DNA from: Tropicibacter sp. R16_0
GTDB taxonomy: Bacteria > Pseudomonadota > Alphaproteobacteria > Rhodobacterales > Rhodobacteraceae
DNA: 64,000 nt
Direction: 5' to 3'
NCBI RefSeq assembly: GCF_017743935.1
Contig: NZ_JAGHRE010000001.1
Location: 103,683-167,682 of the forward strand
Shown here: positions 1 to 8,888 of the stretch, one piece after another
Position numbering within the stretch: position 1 is the first letter of the stretch
Layout of the letters: each line of letters starts with the position of its first letter
Position numbers and translations under genes: made by a program
Notes under the pieces: model-generated
Seen by the model: only the letters and a program-made list of their open reading frames with translations
The model's database searches: none
Told to the model about the DNA's origin: nothing

Positions 1-2
1 CG

Positions 3-1124
3 GGGAGTTCCTCGATCAAGTTCGGGGTTTACCTTTCGGCACCCGAGCCCGAACTGTTGCTGTTGGGTCAGGTCGAAAACCTTGGTCCCGTCGCGCAACT
101 GGTGTTCAGCCATCCGGACAAGAAGACGGTAGAGATCGGGCCTGCTGATCACGTGACAGCCGTTCAGGCGATTCTTGAAGCCATTCAACCGGCATTAAAA
201 GGCCATCTGGTCACAGGCGTGGGCCATCGCATCGTGCATGGTGGCAAGACCTTTACCGGGCCGGTGGAACTGACGGATCAGGTCATGGGGCAGTTGGAAA
301 CACTGGTGCCGCTGGCGCCGTTGCACCAGCCGCATAACCTGGCCGCTGTGCGCGCGGCCCAGGTTGCCTTTCCGGACGCCATTCAGATCGGCTGTTTCGA
401 CACTTCGTTCCATCAAGGCCATCCCTTTGTGAACGATGCCTTTGCCATTCCCCGGCGGTTTTACGAAAAAGGCGTGCGACGGTACGGGTTTCACGGGCTG
501 TCCTATGACTATGTGACCGACACGCTGACTCGCGAACATCCAATCCTGGCGCGGGGGCGGGTGGTGATCGCGCATCTGGGCAACGGTGCATCCATGTGTG
601 CCGTCAAAAAGGGAAAGAGCATAGGCTCGACCATGGGGTTTTCGGCGCTGGATGGCTTGCCGATGGGCACCCGCTGCGGGCAGCTTGATCCGGGTGTGAT
701 GCTCTATCTGATGGAACAGGGGCATGGGGTCGAGGCGCTGACCCATATCCTGTACAAGAAAAGCGGTTTGCTGGGGCTGAGCGAGATCAGCCACGATATG
801 CGCACTCTGTTGGCCAGCGATGATCCTCGCGCGGCAGAGGCGATTGACTATTATGTCTTCCGCATCAAGCGAGAGCTTGGGGCGATGGTTGCCATCATGG
901 GCGGGCTGAACGCTGTGGTCTTCTGCGGTGGCATCGGCGAAAACTCCCCGGATATTCGAGCCCGTGTTCTGGACGGTTTGGAGTTCATGGGCCTGTCGCT
1001 GGATGCTAAGGCCAATGCCGCGAACGAACAGGTGATCTCGGATGGGGATGTGCCAGTTCTTGTGATCCCAACCGATGAAGAGCGCGTGATTGCCAGGGCA
1101 TTGGCAGCCCGCGTGGTGCCGTAG
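3..1124 (+). CDS. ackA: acetate kinase, 5' end outside window
   Basis: Interconverts acetate plus ATP and acetyl phosphate in the cytoplasm, normally together with phosphotransacetylase. The reading frame is open from base 3 and begins with GSSSIKFGVYLS, the conserved N-terminal phosphate-binding stretch of acetate kinases (usually NAGSSSIKF), so only about 8-12 residues are missing beyond the left edge. Other family signatures visible are HRIVHGG, CFDTSFH, RRYGFHGLSYDYV, HLGNGASMCAV, MGTRCGQLDPG and FCGGIGENS. 373 residues are visible, consistent with a full-length enzyme. There is no good internal ATG near the left edge; the frame clearly continues leftward. The partner pta gene would be expected outside the window. 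Confidence 0.96.
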   Translation, partial: GSSSIKFGVYLSAPEPELLLLGQVENLGPVAQLVFSHPDKKTVEIGPADHVTAVQAILEAIQPALKGHLVTGVGHRIVHGGKTFTGPVELTDQVMGQLETLVPLAPLHQPHNLAAVRAAQVAFPDAIQIGCFDTSFHQGHPFVNDAFAIPRRFYEKGVRRYGFHGLSYDYVTDTLTREHPILARGRVVIAHLGNGASMCAVKKGKSIGSTMGFSALDGLPMGTRCGQLDPGVMLYLMEQGHGVEALTHILYKKSGLLGLSEISHDMRTLLASDDPRAAEAIDYYVFRIKRELGAMVAIMGGLNAVVFCGGIGENSPDIRARVLDGLEFMGLSLDAKANAANEQVISDGDVPVLVIPTDEERVIARALAARVVP

Positions 1125-1200
1125 GGTTATTTCCCTTGGGGCTAGGCGCGGGCGCCTGAGGTTGCCATCGTTGCATGGAACCCGACAGAAAGGCCGCCCC

Positions 1201-1830
1201 ATGCTGTTTTATGATTGCTCTACTGCCCCCAACCCCCGCCGCGCACGGATGTTCATTGCCGAAAAGGGGCTGACGATCGAAACCCGCGATATCTCGATCG
1301 CAAAGGGAGAGCAGCTGCAACCGGAATTCAAAGCTGTGAATCCGCGTGCAACGATCCCCGTGCTTGTCACGGACGAGGGCACGGTGCTGACCGAAAACCT
1401 GGGCATTGCCGCATACCTAGAGGCACATACGCCCGAACCACCGCTCATGGGGCGCACGGCGGACGAAAAGGGGCTGGTGTTGATGTGGAATTCCATCGCC
1501 GAGCAACAGGGCGGCATGCCCGTTGCCGAGGCGCTGCGCAACACGCATCCGGCCTTCAAGGATCGCGCCATTCCCGGGCCCGCAAATCATGCGCAGATCC
1601 CTGAACTGGCCGAGCGTGGATTGGCAAGAATCGATCAGTTCTTTGATGTTCTCGAAGAACGTTTGCAGGACAGTCGCTATGTCGCGTGCGATCATTTCAC
1701 ATTGGCCGACATCTCGACCTTTGTGTTTGTCGACTTCGCCCGCGTGGTCAAGAAACGCCTGCCGGAAACCCACACGGCGGCGATGGATTGGTACGAGGCC
1801 ATCAAAGCCCGGCCAAGCGCACAGCTGTAA
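1201..1830 (+). CDS. glutathione S-transferase family protein
   Basis: A 209-residue soluble protein with a thioredoxin-like N-terminal GST domain (LFYDCSTAPNPRRARMFIAEKGL, then the NPRATIPVL and LTENLGIAAYLE motifs that bind glutathione, with the cis-proline in TIPVL) and an alpha-helical C-terminal domain carrying the usual FTLADIS motif near residue 165. GSTs conjugate or reduce electrophiles with glutathione; the substrate cannot be told from sequence. The start is the ATG at 1201, preceded by a purine-rich stretch (cagaaaggccgcccc); an upstream in-frame extension to 1090 lies inside the end of ackA and is not family-like. It sits 76 bases after ackA on the same strand and ends 2 bases before a convergent membrane-protein gene. 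Confidence 0.9.
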   Translation: MLFYDCSTAPNPRRARMFIAEKGLTIETRDISIAKGEQLQPEFKAVNPRATIPVLVTDEGTVLTENLGIAAYLEAHTPEPPLMGRTADEKGLVLMWNSIAEQQGGMPVAEALRNTHPAFKDRAIPGPANHAQIPELAERGLARIDQFFDVLEERLQDSRYVACDHFTLADISTFVFVDFARVVKKRLPETHTAAMDWYEAIKARPSAQL

Positions 1831-1832
1831 AC

Positions 1833-2645
1833 TTAGCCCTGTACCGGTGGGATCGCGCGCCGGTACAGGTGCCATGTGGTGTGTCCCAGAACCGGCAGCG
1901 TCACGATCAGGCCCAGAAAGGCGGGCGCCAGCGACAGAATCATGACACCCGTGATGATCGCGGCCCAGGCCAGCATCACGACGGGGTTTTCCTTGACCGT
2001 GCGAACAGATGTGATCATCGCCGTGACGAAATCGGTCTCGCGATCCAAGAGCATGGGCATCGCAATGACGGTGACCGAGAACAACACCGCGGACAGGACA
2101 GCCCCCGCGCCGGTGCCGATGAGCAGAAAGAGCCAGCCCTCAGGCGTAAAGAAGACAACATTTAGGAACCCGCCAAAGTCCGAAAAGGACGCGTCGCGCA
2201 GAATCACGGCCAACCAAAGGCGGATCTGATAGATCCAGACCCAGAATACAAACAGCGTGACAAAAGCCATCCACCCCATTTCCCGCTTTCGCTGATTGGC
2301 CACGACGCCCAGGATATCTGCCCATCCAAAGCTTATGTTTGCCTCTCGTCTGCGCGACATCTCGTAAAGGCCAGCGGCGGCAAATGGCGCGACCAGGGGG
2401 AAACCCGCAATGGCAGGGATGATCACCCAAAGCTGACCAAGCTTGAAGAGGCTCCAGATAATCAGGATGCCAAAGGCAGCATAAATCAGGCCAAAGAAGC
2501 CGCTCATCACTGGGCGAGCCAGAAAATCCGCAAACCCGGCCTTGAGCGCGGCGGTGATGTCCTCTGCGCTCAGCGTGTTGACCTGCGGCATAGTCTGTTG
2601 CGGCAGGTCTCCCGGTGGTGTGGGGCTTTCGGTCTTGGACGCCAT
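1833..2645 (-). CDS. DUF2189 domain membrane protein
   Basis: A 270-residue integral membrane protein with about six hydrophobic segments (for example FFGLIYAAFGILIIWSLF, WMAFVTLFVFWVWIYQI, MLAWAAIITGVMILSLAPA). The order of segments and the central GFPLVAPFAAAGLYEMSRRRE motif match the DUF2189 family, a widespread alphaproteobacterial inner-membrane family of unknown function. The start is taken at 2645 because GGAGGGAGAGCG lies directly in front of this ATG; an ATG 12 codons upstream lacks such a site. It is divergent from the FAD/GcvT gene at 2808, sharing a 162-base intergenic region with it. Function unknown. Confidence 0.85.
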   Translation of the reverse strand: MASKTESPTPPGDLPQQTMPQVNTLSAEDITAALKAGFADFLARPVMSGFFGLIYAAFGILIIWSLFKLGQLWVIIPAIAGFPLVAPFAAAGLYEMSRRREANISFGWADILGVVANQRKREMGWMAFVTLFVFWVWIYQIRLWLAVILRDASFSDFGGFLNVVFFTPEGWLFLLIGTGAGAVLSAVLFSVTVIAMPMLLDRETDFVTAMITSVRTVKENPVVMLAWAAIITGVMILSLAPAFLGLIVTLPVLGHTTWHLYRRAIPPVQG

Positions 2646-2745
2646 CGCTCTCCCTCCGAAACGGGGTGTTGGGGACAGCATAAATGCCCAACGCGGAAAA
2701 GTCAGCTTTCACGCAGGACTGCCCTTTCACAGCATTGTACAGAAA

Positions 2746-2755
2746 TGTCTAGACA
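2746..2755. promoter_or_regulatory. 10-bp perfect palindrome in divergent promoter region
   Basis: TGTCTAGACA is a perfect inverted repeat lying between the DUF2189 gene and the methylated-amine operon, 53 bases upstream of the start at 2808. A dimeric repressor such as a GntR-type protein could bind here, but no regulator gene is adjacent, so this is a candidate operator only. Confidence 0.3.
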
Positions 2756-2807
2756 GGTGTGAACAATCGCAATAGCGTCGCTTTGACATCAGGTAAGGGA
2801 GGGTCCG

Positions 2808-5210
2808 ATGAAGTCGAATTATCGCGTGGTTGTCATTGGGGGCGGCGTTGTTGGTGCCTCGGTTCTGTATCATCTGGCCAAATACGGCTGGACGGACGTG
2901 TGCCTGATCGAACGCAAGGTGCTGACTGCCGGGTCCAGCTGGCATGCGGCGGGGGGTATTCATGCACTGAACGCCGATCCAAACATCGCGGCCTTGCAGG
3001 CCTATACCATCGACCTGCTGCCCGAGATCGAGCGCGAAAGCGGGCAGAACATCGGCCTGCACATGACAGGTGGTCTGACAATGGCCGGAACGCCCGATCG
3101 ATGGGAATGGCTGCAATCGGCCTATCGCGTGTTCCAATCCATCGGCATTGAGGATTGCCGCCTTGTCACCCCCGAAGAGGCGCGCGAGTTAAACCCGGTG
3201 ATGTCCACCGATGGTCTGCTTGGTGGCATGTGGGCCGACCGCGAGGGATACATCGACACCACGGGTACGGTGCAGGCCTATGCGGGCGCGGCCAAGAAAT
3301 ACGGCGCGACCGTTGTGGAAAACAACCGCGTGCTGGAACTGAACCAGACCGCCGACGGTTGGGAGGTTGTGACCGAAAAGGGTACGATCCAGTGCGAGCA
3401 TGTGGTGAACGCCGCAGGCCTTTGGGCCAAGCAGGTGGGGCGCATGGCGGGCGTGGAACTGCCGGTCTCGCCACTCAATCACCATTACCTGATCACCGAT
3501 TCGATTCCAGAAGTTGCTGCGCTGGATTTTGAGCTGCCGATGACCGTCGACCTCGAAGGGTTCACTTATATGAGGCAGGACCAGAAGGGGATGTTGGTCG
3601 GCATCTATGAGATCGATCACGACCACTGGATGGAAGACGGCGCACCTTGGGAATACGGGTTCGAGCTGCAGCAGGAGGATCTGGGCCGGATCGAGAATGA
3701 ACTGACGCTGGGGTTCCAGCGTTATCCTTGCCTCAACGATGCGGGCATCAAGACCTGGGTGAACGGCGCTTTCACTTTCTCACCCGATGGCAATCCGCTG
3801 GTCGGTCCGGTTCCGGGTAAACGCGGCTACTGGACGGCCTGCGCGGTCATGGCCGGGTTCTTGCAAGGGGGCGGCGTGGGCAAATCCCTGGCCGAATGGA
3901 TGATCCATGGCGAGCCCGAGGCGGATGTCTATGGCATGGATGTCGCCCGCTATGGCGATTTTGCGCAGAACAAACGATACATCCGCGAAACCACCGGGCA
4001 GTTCTACTCCCGCCGCTTCGTGATGACCTATCCTAACGAACAGTTGCCTGCAGGCCGTCCGCTGAAAATGGCCCCAGCGCATGATGCAATGACATCAGCG
4101 GGCTGCAAATGGGGCGTCAGCTGGGACCTTGAGGTGCCTCTCTACTTCGCGGAACCGGGGTTTGAGGAAACGCCAACTCTGAAACGCTCCAACGCACACG
4201 ACATTGTGGCCGAGGAATGCAAAGCGATCCGCGAGAACGTGGCACTGCTCGACATCACCGGGTTCTCGCGGTTTGAGGTCTCAGGGCCGAACGCGACTGC
4301 CTGGCTTGATCGGATCATGGCGTCAAAGCTTCCAGCTCCTGGTCGGGCCAAGCTGGCTCCGATGCTCAGCGAGACCGGCAAGCTAAAGGGCGATCTGACA
4401 GTGCTGAATTGGGGCGATGGGCGCTATTGGATCATGGGCAGCTACTATCTGCGCGCGTGGCACATGCGTTGGTTCAACGATCACATGGATGATGGCGTCA
4501 CGGTGCGGGATCTGGGTGAAGAGGTCTGCGGCTTTGCCGTCATCGGCCCGAACTCGCAACAGGTGGTCGAGAAGCTGGCAGAACAGGACATTGGCGCGCT
4601 CAAATTCATGGGGTGCGGTCAGTTCGACATCGGGCTGGTGCGCACCCATGTGGCGCGGATGTCAGTGACGGGCGAGAAGGGGTATGAGCTCAACTGCCGC
4701 TATGGCGACCACATCGCCCTGCGCCGGATGCTTCTTGAGGCGGGCGGTGATCTGGGCATTCGCGAGGTCGGGTTCAACGCCATGCTGTCGACCCGGATCG
4801 AAAAGAGCTTTGGCATCTGGTCGGCCGAATTCACCCAAGGCTATACGCCCGGCATGACGGGCATGGACCGCTGGATCGATTGGGATAAGGACTTTGTCGG
4901 ACGCGACGCCGCCATGGCCGAGCGCGATGGCAACGGTCCGGGACAAGTGCAGGTCACGCTTGAGATCGAAGCAGATGGAGCCGATGCCAGCGGGTACGAG
5001 CCGATCTGGTCGGACGGCAACCGCGTGGGATTTGTCACCTCGGGCGCATACGGACACCACACCGGTAAATCGCTGGCGATGGCTCTGGTCGATCGCGAGC
5101 AGGCCACCGTGGGCACGGACCTGAGCGTGCATATCGTGGGGGTCGAGCGGCAGGCCAAGGTCATCGAAGCCTCGCCCTATGATCCCCAAGGCAAGGCGAT
5201 GCGGGGGTGA
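2808..5210 (+). CDS. FAD-dependent oxidoreductase with GcvT domain (dimethylglycine/sarcosine dehydrogenase-like)
   Basis: An 800-residue cytoplasmic enzyme. Residues 6-35 hold the FAD Rossmann motif (VVVIGGGVVGASVLYHL), and His46 in SSWHAAGG is at the position that carries covalent FAD in dimethylglycine and sarcosine dehydrogenases. The FAD oxidoreductase half (about 1-390) is followed by a linker domain and a GcvT/aminomethyltransferase-like domain (about 430-790), which in this family binds tetrahydrofolate and accepts the one-carbon unit. Expected chemistry is oxidative N-demethylation of a small methylated amine; the exact substrate is not determined. The start at 2808 has AGGGAGGGTCCG before it. 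The MttB-family gene follows after 3 bases, so the two are almost certainly co-transcribed. Confidence 0.9.
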   Translation: MKSNYRVVVIGGGVVGASVLYHLAKYGWTDVCLIERKVLTAGSSWHAAGGIHALNADPNIAALQAYTIDLLPEIERESGQNIGLHMTGGLTMAGTPDRWEWLQSAYRVFQSIGIEDCRLVTPEEARELNPVMSTDGLLGGMWADREGYIDTTGTVQAYAGAAKKYGATVVENNRVLELNQTADGWEVVTEKGTIQCEHVVNAAGLWAKQVGRMAGVELPVSPLNHHYLITDSIPEVAALDFELPMTVDLEGFTYMRQDQKGMLVGIYEIDHDHWMEDGAPWEYGFELQQEDLGRIENELTLGFQRYPCLNDAGIKTWVNGAFTFSPDGNPLVGPVPGKRGYWTACAVMAGFLQGGGVGKSLAEWMIHGEPEADVYGMDVARYGDFAQNKRYIRETTGQFYSRRFVMTYPNEQLPAGRPLKMAPAHDAMTSAGCKWGVSWDLEVPLYFAEPGFEETPTLKRSNAHDIVAEECKAIRENVALLDITGFSRFEVSGPNATAWLDRIMASKLPAPGRAKLAPMLSETGKLKGDLTVLNWGDGRYWIMGSYYLRAWHMRWFNDHMDDGVTVRDLGEEVCGFAVIGPNSQQVVEKLAEQDIGALKFMGCGQFDIGLVRTHVARMSVTGEKGYELNCRYGDHIALRRMLLEAGGDLGIREVGFNAMLSTRIEKSFGIWSAEFTQGYTPGMTGMDRWIDWDKDFVGRDAAMAERDGNGPGQVQVTLEIEADGADASGYEPIWSDGNRVGFVTSGAYGHHTGKSLAMALVDREQATVGTDLSVHIVGVERQAKVIEASPYDPQGKAMRG

Positions 5211-5213
5211 TGC

Positions 5214-6773
5214 ATGACCACTGACAGCCAAACACGTGGGGAGCCAAGGGGGCGACGCAGGCGCGGGCGGGCCGAGGCCGCGCCAACGCCAAACCGCGAG
5301 GTGAACTATCGCCAGTTGAAGAACCCCTTTCCGCTGATGGAGGTGTTCCCGGCGGATCAAATCGCCGATATGCATGAAACCGCGCTCAGGATGCTCGAAG
5401 AGCTGGGGATGAAAGTGCTGTTGCCCGAGGCGCGGCAGATCTATGCCAAGGGCGGTGCGCGCGTCGATGAAGACAGTGAGATGGTGTTCATCGGTCGCGA
5501 CATGGTGGAGGCGGCTTTGGCGACAGCTCCAAAGTCGATCCCCTGCCATGCAGGCGCGCGGCACAGGGATTTCACGCTGGAACTGGGCAGCCTGGTGTTC
5601 CAACCCGGCGCAGGCGCGCCCAATGCCACCGATCTGGTGCGCGGTCGCCGCCCGGCCTCGGGTCAAGATTACCTGGAGTTCCTCAAACTGACGCATCACT
5701 TTGACGTCTTCCAGATGATCTCACCCCAGGTCGAGCCACAGGATGTGCCGACCCACCTGCGCCACTACTTCACCACGCAGGCGCAGATGGAACTGACGGA
5801 CAAGTTCCCGTTCTTCTTCTCGCGCGGGACGCCGCAGGTGATGGACTGTTTCGAAATGCTGTCGATTGCGCGTGGCCTGTCGGATGACGAATTCCGCAGC
5901 GCGGCGCATTCCTATACCATCATCAACACCAACAGCCCCCGCACGCTGGACATTCCCATGGCGCAGGGGCTGATCGACTTTGCCCGCTATGGGCAGGTGT
6001 CTATCGTCACGCCGTTTACCCTGATGGGGGCGATGGCGCCGATCACGGTGGCGGGCGCGATCACGCTCAGCCACGCCGAAGTGCTGGCGGCGCTGGTTCT
6101 GACCCAGCTGACCAACCCCGGCGCGCCGGTGTGTTATGGCACTTTTACCAGCAACGTGGACATGAAGTCGGGCGCGCCTGCCTTTGGTACGCCCTCGCAT
6201 TTCCAGGCCTCTCTGGCCGCTGGACAATTGGCGCGCCATTTGGGGCTGCCCTGGCGCTCGGCAGCAGGATCAGCCTCGAACCTCAACGATGTGCAGGCGG
6301 CGAACGAGAACCAGTTCGGCCTCTGGGGCTGTTTGATGGCGGGGGCCACGGTGGTGATCCATTCGGCAGGCTGGCTAGAGGGCGGTTTGACGGTGTCGTT
6401 TGAAAAGATGATCTGTGATGCCGAGGTTCTCAACATGGTGGCCGAGCTCTGCGCCGGGGCGCAGGCGGGCACGGCCGAGATCGGCTATGACACAGCTCTG
6501 CGCGAGGTGGACCCCAGCGGGCATTTCTTTGCCACCAGCCAGACTATGGAGCGCTACAACACCGCGTTTTATGCGCCGCATGTCCATGACTACGCCAATT
6601 TCGGCACCTGGACCGAACGTGGGGCGGTCGATGCAAACAACCGTGCCACCGGCGTGTGGCAGGGTATTCTGGCGAACTTCCAGCCGCCTAAGCAGGACGG
6701 TGACCGCATTGGCAATCTGAAAGACTTCATCGCACGCCGTACCGAAGAAGGCGGCGCGCCGCCGGAGAGTTGA
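5214..6773 (+). CDS. trimethylamine methyltransferase (MttB) family protein, non-pyrrolysine type
   Basis: A 519-residue protein of the MttB superfamily, recognisable from the N-terminal LRMLEELGMKV motif, PGAGAPNATDLVRGRRPAS and the long TIM-barrel body. True trimethylamine methyltransferases read through an in-frame amber codon as pyrrolysine; this frame has no internal stop, so it belongs with the non-pyrrolysine members, of which the best understood is a glycine betaine methyltransferase that passes a methyl group to a corrinoid protein. No corrinoid protein or methyl-corrinoid:folate methyltransferase lies in the window. The first 35 residues are rich in Arg and Pro and look disordered. 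It follows the FAD/GcvT gene by 3 bases and is 13 bases ahead of a second FAD oxidoreductase. A quaternary or methylated amine is the likely substrate by context. Confidence 0.88.
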   Translation: MTTDSQTRGEPRGRRRRGRAEAAPTPNREVNYRQLKNPFPLMEVFPADQIADMHETALRMLEELGMKVLLPEARQIYAKGGARVDEDSEMVFIGRDMVEAALATAPKSIPCHAGARHRDFTLELGSLVFQPGAGAPNATDLVRGRRPASGQDYLEFLKLTHHFDVFQMISPQVEPQDVPTHLRHYFTTQAQMELTDKFPFFFSRGTPQVMDCFEMLSIARGLSDDEFRSAAHSYTIINTNSPRTLDIPMAQGLIDFARYGQVSIVTPFTLMGAMAPITVAGAITLSHAEVLAALVLTQLTNPGAPVCYGTFTSNVDMKSGAPAFGTPSHFQASLAAGQLARHLGLPWRSAAGSASNLNDVQAANENQFGLWGCLMAGATVVIHSAGWLEGGLTVSFEKMICDAEVLNMVAELCAGAQAGTAEIGYDTALREVDPSGHFFATSQTMERYNTAFYAPHVHDYANFGTWTERGAVDANNRATGVWQGILANFQPPKQDGDRIGNLKDFIARRTEEGGAPPES

Positions 6774-6786
6774 GAGAGGACGCAAC

Positions 6787-8091
6787 ATGAGTAATCCAGA
6801 CGCAATCATCATCGGCACCGGCGTCATCGGTGCGGCCATTGCATTCGAAATGGCCAAGGCGGGTCGCAACACCCTGTCGTTGGACCGCAATGCGCAAGTG
6901 GGCCATGGCTCCACCGCCGGGTCCTGCGCGATCATCCGGATGCATTATTCGACCTTCGACGGCACCGCCTTTGCCTGGGAGGGGTACCACTATTGGCGCG
7001 ATTGGGCGGATTATCTGGGCCTGCCTGAAGGGGCGAACTTGGCGCAGTTCAAACAGACCGGGTGCCTGGTCATGAAAACGGACGCCAACGGTCAGCTTGA
7101 GAAGCACATGAAATACAGCGCCGAGCTCGACTGCCCGTTTGAGGAATGGTCGCCCGAGCAGATCACCGACAAACTGCCCGTCTATACTCTCGACAGTTTT
7201 GCCCCGGCCAAACGAATGGATGATCCGGAATTTGGCCATCCCAACGGGCGCAAGATGGATGGCGCGGTGTTTTGGCCACAAGCGGGTTATGTCACAGATC
7301 CGGCGCTGAGCGCGCAGAACCTGATGGATGCCGCCCGTCAGCATGGGGCCGAGGTACGCACCGGCGCCGAAGTGGTCGAGATCCTGCAATCAGATGGTCG
7401 TGTCAGCGGTGTCAAATTGGCGGATGGAGAGGTAATTCACGCCCCCGTGGTGATCAACGTGGCGGGGCCCGGGTCGGCCATTGTCAACAAGATGGCGGGC
7501 GTTCTGGATGACATGACCATCGAAACCCGGCCCTTGCGGCAGGAAGTCGTACATGTGCCCAGCCCCGAGGGGTTCAATTTCGAAGAGCAGGGCACCATCG
7601 TGTCGGACAGTGATATCTCGCTCTATGTGCGCCCCGAGCATGGCAACCATATCTTGATCGGTTCGGAAGACCCTGAATGTGACCCGCATCAGTGGTGCGC
7701 GGATGACAAGGACTATAACCGCGAGTTCACCGACCAATGGACCACCCAGGCGATGCGCTATGCGCAGAGGGTGCCATCGCTTGGCATTCCGTCAAAAACG
7801 CGCGGGGTGGTGGACCTCTATGATGCCTCGACCGACTGGATTCCGATCTATGACAAATCCAGCTTGCCGGGGTTCTACATGGCCTGCGGCACCAGCGGGA
7901 ACCAATACAAGAACGCCCCAATCGCTGGTAAGATGATGGCTGCTTTGGTCGACTATTGCGAGGGCGGAGGGGACCATGATGCCCAGCCGCTTCAGTTCAA
8001 ACTGCCCTATACCGGGCACATGATTGACGTCGGTTTCTATTCACGCAAACGCCCGATCAACGAGGAAAGCAGTTTTTCGGTATTGGGTTAA
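6787..8091 (+). CDS. FAD-dependent oxidoreductase (DAO family)
   Basis: A 434-residue enzyme with an N-terminal FAD-binding motif (IIIGTGVIGAAIAFEMAK, residues 6-23) followed by GHGSTAGSCAIIRMHYS and a C-terminal GFYMACGTSGNQYKNAP motif that closes the FAD site. This is the D-amino-acid oxidase/sarcosine oxidase fold without the GcvT extension found in its upstream neighbour. Starts at an ATG preceded by GAGAGGACGCAAC. It lies in the same operon as the FAD/GcvT and MttB-like genes and probably oxidises an amine intermediate of the same pathway, for example a secondary N-methyl amino acid; the substrate is an inference from context. Confidence 0.88.
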   Translation: MSNPDAIIIGTGVIGAAIAFEMAKAGRNTLSLDRNAQVGHGSTAGSCAIIRMHYSTFDGTAFAWEGYHYWRDWADYLGLPEGANLAQFKQTGCLVMKTDANGQLEKHMKYSAELDCPFEEWSPEQITDKLPVYTLDSFAPAKRMDDPEFGHPNGRKMDGAVFWPQAGYVTDPALSAQNLMDAARQHGAEVRTGAEVVEILQSDGRVSGVKLADGEVIHAPVVINVAGPGSAIVNKMAGVLDDMTIETRPLRQEVVHVPSPEGFNFEEQGTIVSDSDISLYVRPEHGNHILIGSEDPECDPHQWCADDKDYNREFTDQWTTQAMRYAQRVPSLGIPSKTRGVVDLYDASTDWIPIYDKSSLPGFYMACGTSGNQYKNAPIAGKMMAALVDYCEGGGDHDAQPLQFKLPYTGHMIDVGFYSRKRPINEESSFSVLG

Positions 8092-8159
8092 TAACTGGAT
8101 CAGGGGGATGACCGGGCTAATTGGCAAGGTCTGAACCAGCAGCCGAGGGCCTCCTGATC

Positions 8160-8888
8160 ATGACATCCACCGGACCAAAAGTACTGATCCTGGGCTCTGC
8201 GCCCTGCGTGCAAGAAGCAGCAGATTGGTCGCGTGGGCCCTTTACCCACATCCTGGCCATCAACAACGCCTGGCGGGTGCGATCGGATTGGGATTTCCTG
8301 ATCCACCCCGAGGATTTTCCGGAAGAGAACCAGCCCCAGCACCTGCTGCCCAACCAGCAGATCATAACTGCGCAAGACTATGTGCCGGCGCAGAATGCCT
8401 ATGGCGGGTTTGTCTATGCTGGCGGCACCATGGCCTTTACGGCGGGTTATTGGGCGCTGCACGCGTTGAAGCCGGACGTGATCGCATACTTCGGTTGCGA
8501 CATGGTTTATCCTGCGCAGGGCAACACGCATTTCTACGGCAAGGGGCAGGCGGATCCGCTGCGGAAGGACATCACCCTGCGCTCGCTTGAGGCCAAATCC
8601 GCGCGTTTGATGCAATACGCCGCCCGCCAAGGGTGTCGCATGGTGCGCCTGTCCAAAGGAGAGAGCCGTTTGGTGTGTCCTTCGACCGACCCGAACCACA
8701 TGAGCCAGACCCATCTGGCCGATGCCTCACGCCTGGACCATGTCGAGGCACAAGAGCGCGCGCTGGGCTATTTCGTCCCCTCGGGCCGCTATTGGCAGGT
8801 TGCGACCCGGTTCGACCCAGTAGAGTTGGACCGGATTGACCGACTGTGGCTTGGCAACATACAGCCGCAGGATGTTAAGGCTGCCTAG
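8160..8888 (+). CDS. conserved hypothetical protein with N-terminal nucleotide-sugar-type motif
   Basis: A 242-residue soluble protein of unknown function. The N-terminus KVLILGSAPCVQEA and the following WSRGPFTHILAINNAW resemble the first strand-loop-helix of DUF115 or sialyltransferase-like Rossmann proteins, and a second block GGTMAFTAGYWALHALKP...YFGCDM fits the same fold, so a nucleotide-sugar or related binding role is possible but unproven. The start is set at the ATG at 8160 (gagggcctcctgatc upstream); an in-frame start at 8121 would add 13 non-conserved residues. It trails the amine operon by 68 bases and its stop overlaps the stop of the convergent IorAB gene by 4 bases. Confidence 0.7.
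   Translation: MTSTGPKVLILGSAPCVQEAADWSRGPFTHILAINNAWRVRSDWDFLIHPEDFPEENQPQHLLPNQQIITAQDYVPAQNAYGGFVYAGGTMAFTAGYWALHALKPDVIAYFGCDMVYPAQGNTHFYGKGQADPLRKDITLRSLEAKSARLMQYAARQGCRMVRLSKGESRLVCPSTDPNHMSQTHLADASRLDHVEAQERALGYFVPSGRYWQVATRFDPVELDRIDRLWLGNIQPQDVKAA

Noticed and set aside
5214..6773. Pyrrolysine-containing trimethylamine methyltransferase
   Set aside because: The frame has no internal amber codon, so this is the non-pyrrolysine type.
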